Under the pieces are notes generated by a model. The model was not told the DNA's origin and did not search any database. It was given only the letters and a program-made list of their open reading frames with translations. From contig CACLVA010000005.1 of assembly GCA_902610315.1 (NCBI GenBank), forward strand, positions 1-64,000: 64,000 bases of DNA, in the 5' to 3' direction. The translations under genes and the position numbers were made by a program. Of this stretch, positions 19,059 through 31,810 are shown one piece after another (position 1 is the stretch's first letter; each line of letters opens with the position of its first letter). This DNA is from an uncultured Pelagibacteraceae bacterium. Its GTDB lineage: Bacteria > Pseudomonadota > Alphaproteobacteria > Pelagibacterales > Pelagibacteraceae.

Positions 19059-19948
19059 TTGATGGTTTTTTTATTAGATAAATAAATTCCTGAAAGAATA
19101 AATGAAGCTCCTATAAAATGGTATAGTTCAAATGTTTCTTGAAAAATCAAAATTGCTAGCACTGCACTTAGTAGCGGCATTAATTGAATGAACATTGTGG
19201 CACGGTTTGGTCCCACTATCTCTATACCCTTCTGCCAACAGTAATAAGCAGCTAGCGCAGGAAACATTACGACATAAAAAAGAATTACAAAAAATGATAT
19301 GTTGAAGTTTATTTCTAAACCAATTGATTTTTCATAAAAAAATTGTGGTATTAAGAATAAAATTCCAACAGATACCATAAGTTGGATTAATGTGAACTGT
19401 GAAAACTTGAAACTATGCTTTTTAAGTAATGTAGAGTAAAATGACCAACAGATAACACAAACTAACATCCAAAGGTCACCTTTATTAAAATTTAGAGCTA
19501 AAATTTTGTTTATGTCTGCGTTAGAAATAATTGAACATATTCCTAACACGGACAACAATAATCCAATGAGTTGAAAAATGTTTGTTTTATCTACTTTCAT
19601 AAAGGATGAGATAATTATTGTCACTGCTGGAATTGCTGCGAGAACTAAAACTGCATTTATCACTTGAGTATAGTTCAACGCGAAATATACTACTGAGTTA
19701 AAAGTGCTAATAGTTATTACGCCCATAAAACTTATCACAATCAAATTTTTTTTAATATAATTCCAATTATTGAAAATTTCTTTGTATGTAAATGGGATTA
19801 AAATCAACCAAGCTGAAATCCATCTAAAAAAATTTAAAGTCAGTGGGGGCACTTCGTATATATATGCAAATTTACCTACTATAAAATTTCCTGACCAACA
19901 AAATGTAGCAAATACAAGTAAAGTATAAGCTAAGTAATTTTTTGACAA
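19055..19948 (-). CDS. DMT/EamA family transporter
   Basis: Two EamA-like halves, ~10 TM; ATFCWSGNFIVGKF, RATMFIQLMPLLSAVLAILIFQE. Confidence 0.88.
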   Translation of the reverse strand: MSKNYLAYTLLVFATFCWSGNFIVGKFAYIYEVPPLTLNFFRWISAWLILIPFTYKEIFNNWNYIKKNLIVISFMGVITISTFNSVVYFALNYTQVINAVLVLAAIPAVTIIISSFMKVDKTNIFQLIGLLLSVLGICSIISNADINKILALNFNKGDLWMLVCVICWSFYSTLLKKHSFKFSQFTLIQLMVSVGILFLIPQFFYEKSIGLEINFNISFFVILFYVVMFPALAAYYCWQKGIEIVGPNRATMFIQLMPLLSAVLAILIFQETFELYHFIGASFILSGIYLSNKKTIK

Positions 19949-19956
19949 ATTAATCC

Positions 19957-21201
19957 TTAATTAAATCTTGATGAACTATAAGGAGATAAATCTAAATTAG
20001 TTTTTTCGCCAAGAATCATTTTGGATACTATTTTCCCTGAAATTGCTCCTAATGTCCATCCCAAATGATGATGACCAAAGGAGTAATAAACATTATTGTA
20101 ATTTTTTGACTTACCAATTACTGGGAGAAAATCAGGTAAAGTTGGTCTAAATCCTAACCATTCATCCTCGTGATCTTCATTTTCTGGTAGACCATTTAAC
20201 ATGTCTTTTGCATTTAATATCAAATTTTTAATTCTCGACTTAGATAAAGGATTTTCTAAACCTCCAAATTCAACTGTTCCAACAACTCTTAGACCTTGCT
20301 CCATGGGTGTTATACCAAAACCCCTATCAGCCCAAACAACTGGTCTGGATAGAAGATTTGAGTAATTTTTAAAATGAATATGATAGCCTCTTTCAGTGTC
20401 TAGTGGAATTTTTTCATCTAATTTATCAGTTAGTTTTTTTGAAAAAGCACCACAGGCTATAACAACTTTATCAAATAATAATTTATCGTTTTCTGTAATT
20501 AAAATAGGTTTCTGGTCTTTAAAATTTATGTTGTTTATATTTGTTTTTTTAAATTTCCCTCCTTTTTTTAAAAAATTCGTAAATAATTTTTCAATAATTT
20601 TTTTTGGATTTCTTGCATGTCTGGCGTACTCATAAAATACCCCTCCATCATAAAATGGTTTTAAATTTGGTTCCAAATCGTGAACTTCTTTTGGATTTAA
20701 AATTTTTTGTTGTACACCTAATTTTTCTCGAATATCAATTTCAATTTTTCTACTTTTAATTCCTTTTTTTTCCCATACATACATAATTCCTTTTTTTTCA
20801 ACTAGACCATCTAAATTAATATCTGCAAACAGTTCATCGTATGCATCTAATGAAATATCCAAAATTTGATGCATATATTTTGCGGTATGCATCATTTTTT
20901 TTTTTGAGCAACTCATAAAATATTTTGAAAACCATGGAATCATTTTAACAAAATAATTCCATTTTAAAGCTAGTGGTCCTCTACTGCTTAACAGCATAGC
21001 AGGTACATCTGATATCACATCTGATCTGTTTAACTGTAAGGAGGCATATGGAGAAAAATGACCTGCATTTCCATAAGAAGTTGCGCACCCAGGTTCATCT
21101 TTGTCAAATAAAGTTACATCAATTCCTTTTCTTTGTAAAAATAAAGCATTGCAGACTCCTTGAATACCAGCACCAATAATAGCTACTTTATTTTTTGACA
21201 T
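19957..21201 (-). CDS. dadA: FAD-dependent D-amino-acid dehydrogenase (DadA-like)
   Basis: VAIIGAGIQGVCNALFLQRKG dinucleotide-binding motif; NAGHFSPYA; FGHHHLGWTLGAISGKIVS. Confidence 0.8.
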   Translation of the reverse strand: MSKNKVAIIGAGIQGVCNALFLQRKGIDVTLFDKDEPGCATSYGNAGHFSPYASLQLNRSDVISDVPAMLLSSRGPLALKWNYFVKMIPWFSKYFMSCSKKKMMHTAKYMHQILDISLDAYDELFADINLDGLVEKKGIMYVWEKKGIKSRKIEIDIREKLGVQQKILNPKEVHDLEPNLKPFYDGGVFYEYARHARNPKKIIEKLFTNFLKKGGKFKKTNINNINFKDQKPILITENDKLLFDKVVIACGAFSKKLTDKLDEKIPLDTERGYHIHFKNYSNLLSRPVVWADRGFGITPMEQGLRVVGTVEFGGLENPLSKSRIKNLILNAKDMLNGLPENEDHEDEWLGFRPTLPDFLPVIGKSKNYNNVYYSFGHHHLGWTLGAISGKIVSKMILGEKTNLDLSPYSSSRFN

Positions 21202-21244
21202 TGAAATAATCTACATCATGAAAAAAAAAAATTATCGCGACAAA

Positions 21245-22369
21245 TTATGCAATAATCTGTTTTTGGTAAATTTTTGTGCTCATTACAACACTAAAACCTA
21301 TCATTGTAGCTAGCATTGAAGAACCTCCATACGACATGATAGGCAAGGGTGACCCCACAATTGGAAGTAGTCCTAAAACCATGCTCATATTAACTGTAAC
21401 ATAGATAAATATAGAGGATGCAAATCCGTAACAAAATAATTTTCCAAAAAAGCTTCTTGCAGATGCGCCAATTTTTGCAGTTCTATAAATTATAATCGCG
21501 TAAAGAAAAAGTAACAAAACCGAACCAACAAATCCGTGCTCTTCTGAAAATAATGTAAATATAAAATCTGTATGCTTTTCAGGCAAAAAGTCCAAATAAC
21601 TTTGAGTACCTTTGAGAAAACCTTTTCCTGACAACCCACCTGAACCTACAGCAATTTTTGATTGTATTATTTGATATCCAGCACCAAGAGGATCTCTATC
21701 AGGATTAAAAAAAGTTAATATCCTAAGTTTTTGGTATGGTTTTAAAACTGAAATTACAAATGGTAAGGATATTAATAAAATAAGGGAGGAATATATGAAA
21801 TATTTTGCATTAACACCTGATAACCACAAAACAACTAAACCACTTAATCCTATTAATATCGAAGTACCTAAATCTGGTTGGCTTACAACTAATAGAATTG
21901 GTACAATTAATACTACCATTGGAACTATTAAATTTTTAAAATTGTTAACTAAATGAATTTGAGTTCGGTGATAAAATTTTGCAAAACACATTATTATTGC
22001 AACTTTCATTAATTCAGAAGGTTGAAGATTAATAAAGTATAGGTCTACCCATCTTTGAGAGCCAGAAGCTTTTACTCCATACATAGATGCCCAAATTAAT
22101 AAACATAAAACCACAAAGTAAAAAATGTAGCCGATTGAATGCCAAAGTCTTAAGTTCACAAAGGAAAGTATCAACATCATGGAAAAGAAAACTATAAATC
22201 GAATTACATGGCTTTTTGTATGGTAAAGAACTTCTCCTCCTTCTGTTGAATACATTGATAAGGAACTTACAAGTCCAAGAATTAATAAGCAAAAAAGCAA
22301 AATATAGTCTAATGATCTAAGTTTTTGAAAGAAGGTAGTTTGTCCACTTAGTGCCGTTTCTTGAAACAT
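21245..22369 (-). CDS. rodA: Rod shape-determining protein RodA (SEDS)
   Basis: GSQRWVDLYFINLQPSELMKVA, QPDLGTSILI, EKHTDFIFTLFSEEHGFVG, PIMSYGGSSML. Confidence 0.95.
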   Translation of the reverse strand: MFQETALSGQTTFFQKLRSLDYILLFCLLILGLVSSLSMYSTEGGEVLYHTKSHVIRFIVFFSMMLILSFVNLRLWHSIGYIFYFVVLCLLIWASMYGVKASGSQRWVDLYFINLQPSELMKVAIIMCFAKFYHRTQIHLVNNFKNLIVPMVVLIVPILLVVSQPDLGTSILIGLSGLVVLWLSGVNAKYFIYSSLILLISLPFVISVLKPYQKLRILTFFNPDRDPLGAGYQIIQSKIAVGSGGLSGKGFLKGTQSYLDFLPEKHTDFIFTLFSEEHGFVGSVLLLFLYAIIIYRTAKIGASARSFFGKLFCYGFASSIFIYVTVNMSMVLGLLPIVGSPLPIMSYGGSSMLATMIGFSVVMSTKIYQKQIIA

Positions 22370-24348
22370 TATGCTACAAAATTAATATTTTTTTGTTTAA
22401 ATTTTTCTCTTTCTTCGTGTCTATCGATTACGACTTTAAACAATTTTTTGGCCATCGGAGCTGCGGTCGAGCCGCCAGATCCACCGTGTTCTATAAAAAC
22501 ACTCATTGCATATCTTGGATTTTTATAAGGTCCAAATGCAATATATAGAGCGTGATCTCTATCCTCATAGGGAATTTGAGAAATATCTAAATCAAGCTCT
22601 CTTTGAGCTTCAGTTATTCTTTTTACCTGTGAAGTTCCTGTTTTTCCTGCAAACTGGTATTTCTTGTCTTCAATTCTTGAAGAATAAGATGTCCCTCTAA
22701 CCTCATTTGTAGAAGCAAACATTGCCTCCAAAACAAATTTTACATTTTCTTGATTTCTAAAAAGTGGACTATATAAATTATCTTCTTTACTAGAGGACAT
22801 TTCAAGGCCAACCATTGCGTCATCAAAATCTGGGCCTTGTATTTTTTCTTCTAAATTTTTACTCATTTTAGATTTTATTTCCTCAAAAGATAAATCTTCT
22901 TTATTTACTATGATTTTTGGATTTATTTTAAAACCACCATTCGCTAATTGAGCAGTCATCAGACATAACTGTAACGGAGTTGTTTGTATATAACCTTGAC
23001 CAATTCCTGTTATAAGTGTTTCACCAAGAACCCATCCTTTTCCAAGGACATTTTTTTTCCATTTCGTTGAAGGAACTAAACCGCTTTTCTCCTCATTAAA
23101 AATATTGTTAAAGACTTTATTGCCTAATCCAAATTTTTTTGCAGTTTCATTTAGACGATCAACTCCCAATCTTCTGGACATTTCATAAAAAAAAGTATCA
23201 CATGAAACTTTTAGAGCATCTCTGAGATTAACTACTCCATGTCCTTTCTTTTTCCAACAGTTATATGTTTGCCCATACATCTCTATTTTTCCTGAACAAT
23301 TAACTTTAAAATTTGGTGAAATAATATTGTTTTCTAATGCTGACAGCGCAACAATCGGTTTTATTGTTGAACCAGGAGGATATAATCCTGTAATCGATCT
23401 ATTTATAAGTGGTTTTTTTGGATTATTTCTAATTGCCTCCCAATTTTCATAACTTATTCCATATAAAAATAAATTTGGATCAAAAGATGGCGACGAGTGC
23501 ATTGCAAGAATATCTCCGGTGTATATGTCCATAACACTTATAGATCCTGCTCTATCTTTTAAAAGTTCGTTGCACGTCTGTTGAATTTTTGTGTCTACTG
23601 TTAATCTTATTGATTTACCTTTTTGGCCCTCTACGTGATCTATTTGATTTATTCTTTTACCATATGCATTGACTTCGTATCTTTGAACTCCATTCATGCC
23701 AATTAAATCATTTTCTAAGGATCTCTCTAATCCAATTTTTCCAACTCTTAATCCAGGTACATGTTTCTTTTTAATTTCACTATTATTTGCAAGATCATTT
23801 TGACTTGCTTGTGCGACGTAACCTAATAGATGGGTATAATTTTCGTTGTAAGGATAGCTTCTTGCTACAGATAAAACTGGCTTAACTCCTGATAGTTCAT
23901 GTAGATAAAAATTAATTTTAACAAATTGATCCCAAGATAAATTTTCTGATACTATTAATGTCTCCCATGGCTTTTGAGATTTTTTCTTTTTTATAATTTT
24001 GTTAAAAGTTTTTTGGTCTAATTCTAATATATCTTTTACTCTAATAATTAGACTATTAAAATTTTCAACTTGCTCAGGTATTACGTGAAGTTGATAAACT
24101 TTTAAGTTACCAGCAATTGTATTTCCAAAAAAATCTTGGAAATCTCCTCTTATTGGTGGTAACTTCCACTCCCTTAATCGATTTTTGTCTGAGAGTGTTA
24201 AGTATTTTTTATTTTGGTTTATTTGAAGTGAAAATAGTTGTGCAATTATACCTCCAAAAACAACGAGCTTAGCAGCAGACAGAATAAACATTCTTCTGCC
24301 AACTACACTTTGTTTTCTGTAACCAGTATCTGAGCCACCACTAATCAT
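22369..24348 (-). CDS. mrdA: Penicillin-binding protein 2
   Basis: Transpeptidase motifs PPGSTIKP (STIK), SCD, AGKTGTSQ; adjacent to rodA. Confidence 0.95.
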   Translation of the reverse strand: MISGGSDTGYRKQSVVGRRMFILSAAKLVVFGGIIAQLFSLQINQNKKYLTLSDKNRLREWKLPPIRGDFQDFFGNTIAGNLKVYQLHVIPEQVENFNSLIIRVKDILELDQKTFNKIIKKKKSQKPWETLIVSENLSWDQFVKINFYLHELSGVKPVLSVARSYPYNENYTHLLGYVAQASQNDLANNSEIKKKHVPGLRVGKIGLERSLENDLIGMNGVQRYEVNAYGKRINQIDHVEGQKGKSIRLTVDTKIQQTCNELLKDRAGSISVMDIYTGDILAMHSSPSFDPNLFLYGISYENWEAIRNNPKKPLINRSITGLYPPGSTIKPIVALSALENNIISPNFKVNCSGKIEMYGQTYNCWKKKGHGVVNLRDALKVSCDTFFYEMSRRLGVDRLNETAKKFGLGNKVFNNIFNEEKSGLVPSTKWKKNVLGKGWVLGETLITGIGQGYIQTTPLQLCLMTAQLANGGFKINPKIIVNKEDLSFEEIKSKMSKNLEEKIQGPDFDDAMVGLEMSSSKEDNLYSPLFRNQENVKFVLEAMFASTNEVRGTSYSSRIEDKKYQFAGKTGTSQVKRITEAQRELDLDISQIPYEDRDHALYIAFGPYKNPRYAMSVFIEHGGSGGSTAAPMAKKLFKVVIDRHEEREKFKQKNINFVA

Positions 24349-24853
24349 TAGTTCTTCTAAGTAAATTTAAATAATAACCAAAAATATATGAAAAAAAATA
24401 ATAGAACAAGAAAGTATAAAAAACATTAAAAAGTAAATTGTAGTATTCAATTTTAACATTAAAAAAAACTACTAGAATTGAATAAAAAATTGAATTTATG
24501 ACCAAAATAGTAAAAAGGAAGAAAAACCAATCTTTAATTAGACTAACTCTTAATGTTATATTCCTTAAATAAACTGCAAAAACACAAATAAATAAATAAG
24601 TAACGCTGCTAATTCCTAGAGGTAATCCAATTACGACATCATTTATAAGACCAGCGAAAAACACTAATACATAACTTAACCTTCCTTCTCCTTTTAAGCT
24701 CCAATAAAAAATTAAAATATAAGGAAAATTAAAAGAAAAATATTTTAAATTTAAATAATTAAAATCAAACTCATTTAGCACGGAGATATAAAGTAAAATA
24801 ATTGGGCCTAATGACAAAAGTTTTCTTGAAAATGGCAGTTTTGATATGCTCAT
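24341..24853 (-). CDS. mreD: Rod shape-determining protein MreD
   Basis: Small TM protein in mreBCD-mrdA-rodA order; AGLINDVVIGLPLGISS. Confidence 0.85.
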   Translation of the reverse strand: MSISKLPFSRKLLSLGPIILLYISVLNEFDFNYLNLKYFSFNFPYILIFYWSLKGEGRLSYVLVFFAGLINDVVIGLPLGISSVTYLFICVFAVYLRNITLRVSLIKDWFFFLFTILVINSIFYSILVVFFNVKIEYYNLLFNVFYTFLFYYFFSYIFGYYLNLLRRTND

Positions 24854-24856
24854 AAA

Positions 24857-25705
24857 CTAATTTATATTTTCGTATAAGACAATTTTCACTAATCTTAGCT
24901 GTGAAAAATTTGAGTGAAAGGTAACATAACTTTCATCACCATCATCAATTATGGTTATTTGACCAACAGGTATCCCTGATTTAAATATTCCCCCAGATCC
25001 TGATGTATAAATTTGATCACCATTATTTAAATCAAAATTTTCTAATTGAGTGTATTGAAGTTTGCCAAATTTTTCTCCAGTTCCTGTCAAAATAGATTGA
25101 ACACTATTTGGTTCTACGGATACCGGCACTTTACTGTTTAGGTCAGATAACAATAACACTCTTGATGTTAAATAGTTAACTTCCACTACTTTTCCAATTA
25201 AAAAATCTCCATCTAAAACTGCCATACCTAATTTTACATTGTCTTTACTTCCTCTATTGACAATAATAGATTTAAGGAATGGGCTTTGTTTGTCTACTAA
25301 TACCTTTGCTAATATTTCAGAGGACACATCTACAATGTCCTCTATTTTAGATTTTAGCATTATATTTTCAGATATTATATAATTATTGCTTAAGTTTTCA
25401 GCTTTCAATGCTTTATATTCTTTTTTAAGTTTTTTATGATCATCATACAAATTAATGTGTGACATTGTTAATCTGTAAGCATTTATAATAATATTTTCAG
25501 GTCCTGAGATTATGAAAGAAGCGCGATAAACAATTTCGTTTAAACCTACTTTTAAAATACTTATCCCTTTAAAATTAAATTTACTTAATGTTAAAATAGT
25601 TATTGAAAAAAATAATAATACTATTAATGAAAATCTTTGTTTAGTTCCTTTTTTTAGAAAGGCAGATCTGATTGCTATTATAAAATCATCTCTGCTTGTT
25701 TCCAT
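24857..25705 (-). CDS. mreC: Rod shape-determining protein MreC
   Basis: SPFLKSIIVNRGSKDNVKLGMAVLDGDFLIGKVVEVNYLTSRVLLLSDLNSKVPV. Confidence 0.93.
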   Translation of the reverse strand: METSRDDFIIAIRSAFLKKGTKQRFSLIVLLFFSITILTLSKFNFKGISILKVGLNEIVYRASFIISGPENIIINAYRLTMSHINLYDDHKKLKKEYKALKAENLSNNYIISENIMLKSKIEDIVDVSSEILAKVLVDKQSPFLKSIIVNRGSKDNVKLGMAVLDGDFLIGKVVEVNYLTSRVLLLSDLNSKVPVSVEPNSVQSILTGTGEKFGKLQYTQLENFDLNNGDQIYTSGSGGIFKSGIPVGQITIIDDGDESYVTFHSNFSQLRLVKIVLYENIN

Positions 25706-25711
25706 TTTATC

Positions 25712-28322
<2,611 letters not shown>

Positions 28323-28352
28323 TATTTTGTAAAAATTTTTTTTTGGATAATA

Positions 28353-28371
28353 CAATCTCTAGCAGAGATTG
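28353..28371 (-). promoter_or_regulatory. Hairpin in ilvC-leuA intergenic / leuA leader
   Basis: 8-bp perfect stem CAATCTCT-agc-AGAGATTG, no following T tract. Confidence 0.4.
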
Positions 28372-28412
28372 CAAAACAAAATAGTCAATTATGGGTTTTA
28401 TACGTTATTTTT

Positions 28413-29447
<1,035 letters not shown>

Positions 29448-29996
29448 TTATTTAAAAATTTCTGACCCTCTTGTCATAGCAACTGCACCAGTTCTAGACA
29501 CGCTAACTAATCCAAATTTTTTTAAATCTCCCATCACAGTATCTATTTCTCTTCTTAATGCAGTTATTTGAAGTACAACTGATTTTTGAGTTTTGTCTAA
29601 TACTACCGGATTAAATTTTTTGCAAACCTTTAATGCTTTATTTCTCTTAGAAGTATTCCCAACAAGCTTTAATAAAGCCATTTCCTTAAATATAATTTTT
29701 TTATCACCTCTCATAAAATCTGCAACTTTATGAACTGGCACAAGTTTACCTAATTGTAATTTAATCTGCTCAATTACCTGGGGTGTTCCAGTAGTTACAA
29801 TAGTTATTCTTGATATACCTCTTTTGGGATCAACTTCTGCAACAGCTAAGGACTCTATGTTATATCCTCTGCCTGAGAATAAACCCACTACTCTAGCTAA
29901 AACTCCAGCCTCATTATCTACCCATACAACTATTATATGTGTGTCTAATTTTCCTTTTTTTCCTGGATCGCTATAAGCTGATTTAGATTTAGCCAT
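29448..29996 (-). CDS. ilvH: Acetolactate synthase small subunit
   Basis: ACT domain VWVDNEAGVLARVVGLFSGRGYNIESLAVAEVD. Confidence 0.95.
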   Translation of the reverse strand: MAKSKSAYSDPGKKGKLDTHIIVVWVDNEAGVLARVVGLFSGRGYNIESLAVAEVDPKRGISRITIVTTGTPQVIEQIKLQLGKLVPVHKVADFMRGDKKIIFKEMALLKLVGNTSKRNKALKVCKKFNPVVLDKTQKSVVLQITALRREIDTVMGDLKKFGLVSVSRTGAVAMTRGSEIFK

Positions 29997-31762
29997 TAAA
30001 CTAAAGTTTTTCCTTTTCCTGTTATCTTGTTTTCTTTTTGATCATTAGGCCCCAACAACATTTGATTATGAGGTTTACCTGATGGAATCATTGGAAAACA
30101 ATTTTCTTCTTTATCAACTAAGCAATCAAATATTACAGGTTTTTTTACGTCAATCATTTCTTGAATTTTTTGATCTAATTCATCCGGAGTTTTCGCTCTT
30201 ATTCCAACACATCCATAAGCTTCTGCTAGTTTTACAAAGTCAGGAAGAGCCGCAGTATAACTCTCAGAATAATTTTTTTCATGAAGTAATTCTTGCCATT
30301 GTCTTACCATACCCATGTACTCATTATTTAAAATAAATATCTTTATTGGTAAATTATACTGAACAGCTGTAGACATTTCCTGCATTGTCATTAGAACTGA
30401 AGCTTCTCCGGCAATATCAACTACTAATTTGTCAGGATGAGCTATTTGAACACCAACTGCCGCTGGTAAACCATAACCCATTGTACCAAGACCACCTGAT
30501 GTCATCCATCTATTTGGTTTATCGAATTTATAATGCTGAGCAGCCCACATTTGATGCTGACCAACCTCTGTTGTAATAAATGTATCTTTATTTTTGGTTA
30601 ACTCATAAAGTCTTTGAATTGCAAATTGTGGTTTTATTGTTTTATCACTATTAATAAAGTTTAGAGAATTAACAGATCTCCATTTTCCAATTTGTTCCCA
30701 CCATTTTGAAATATTTTCTTTGTTAGACTTTAAAAAATTTGGTTTATGTTTTTTAATTGTCTTTATTAGTAATGAAATTACTTCTGAGACATCACCTACA
30801 ATTGGAAGATCTACCTTCACATTTTTATTTATTGAAGATGGATCTATATCTATGTGAACCTTTTTGGATTTAGGAGAGAATTCATCAATTTTTCCTGTTA
30901 TCCTGTCATCAAATCTTGCACCAATGTTAATCATAAGATCACAATCATGCATAGCATTATTAGCTTCGTATGTGCCATGCATACCAAGCATTCCTAAAAA
31001 TTGATTGTCATCTCCTGGAAACGAACCAAGACCTTGTAGGGTTGATGTTATTGGAAAACCAGTGATTGAAACTAATTCTCTTAATTGCTCACTTGCCTTA
31101 GGACCAGAATTAATTACACCACCACCTGTATAAAATATTGGTTGTTTTGCTTTACTCATCATTTCAATAAGTTTATCGATATCCTTTTGCGAAAACCTAT
31201 TATTTGATTTTCCATTAAGTTTTTTTTGTTTTTTAAAATTTGTGTATTTGGCTTTTTGAAATTGAATATCTTTTGGTATATCAACCAAAACTGGTCCAGG
31301 TCTTCCAGTAGTAGCAACTTCAAAAGCCTTGTGAATTGTTTTTGCTAAATCCTTAACATCTTTTACCAACCAATTATGCTTAGTACACGGCCTAGTAATT
31401 CCTGTAGTATCACATTCTTGAAAAGCATCAGTTCCTATTAAATGTGTTGGAACTTGTCCTGAAATACATACTAATGGAATAGAATCCATGTATGCGTCTG
31501 TTAAGGCAGTAACAACATTTGTTGCACCAGGACCAGATGTAACTAAAACTACACCAGGTTTTCCACATGATCTTGCATAACCTTCAGCAGCATGTCCTGC
31601 TCCTTGCTCGTGTCGTGCAAGTATATGTTTAATGCTATCATGATTTTTTAATTCGTCGTAAATTGGTAATACGGCGCCACCAGGATAACCAAAAATAAAT
31701 TCAACTTTTTGATCCTCCATACATTTAAAAACTATTTCTGCGCCTGTATATAATTTTGACAT
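29996..31762 (-). CDS. ilvB: Acetolactate synthase large subunit
   Basis: GYPGGAVLPIYDEL, HEQGAGHAAEGYAR, TSGGLGTMGYGLPAAVG (TPP enzyme). Confidence 0.96.
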   Translation of the reverse strand: MSKLYTGAEIVFKCMEDQKVEFIFGYPGGAVLPIYDELKNHDSIKHILARHEQGAGHAAEGYARSCGKPGVVLVTSGPGATNVVTALTDAYMDSIPLVCISGQVPTHLIGTDAFQECDTTGITRPCTKHNWLVKDVKDLAKTIHKAFEVATTGRPGPVLVDIPKDIQFQKAKYTNFKKQKKLNGKSNNRFSQKDIDKLIEMMSKAKQPIFYTGGGVINSGPKASEQLRELVSITGFPITSTLQGLGSFPGDDNQFLGMLGMHGTYEANNAMHDCDLMINIGARFDDRITGKIDEFSPKSKKVHIDIDPSSINKNVKVDLPIVGDVSEVISLLIKTIKKHKPNFLKSNKENISKWWEQIGKWRSVNSLNFINSDKTIKPQFAIQRLYELTKNKDTFITTEVGQHQMWAAQHYKFDKPNRWMTSGGLGTMGYGLPAAVGVQIAHPDKLVVDIAGEASVLMTMQEMSTAVQYNLPIKIFILNNEYMGMVRQWQELLHEKNYSESYTAALPDFVKLAEAYGCVGIRAKTPDELDQKIQEMIDVKKPVIFDCLVDKEENCFPMIPSGKPHNQMLLGPNDQKENKITGKGKTLV

Positions 31763-31798
31763 TTGACCAATCTAGCTGAAGTTGTGCTAATTGGTCAA
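31763..31798 (-). promoter_or_regulatory. Long hairpin abutting the ilvB start codon
   Basis: Minus strand TTGACCAATTAGC-ACAACTTCA-GCTA(G)ATTGGTCAA directly followed by ATG; 9+4 bp stem with one bulged G. Confidence 0.55.
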
Positions 31799-31810
31799 GT
31801 TTATCTGCTG

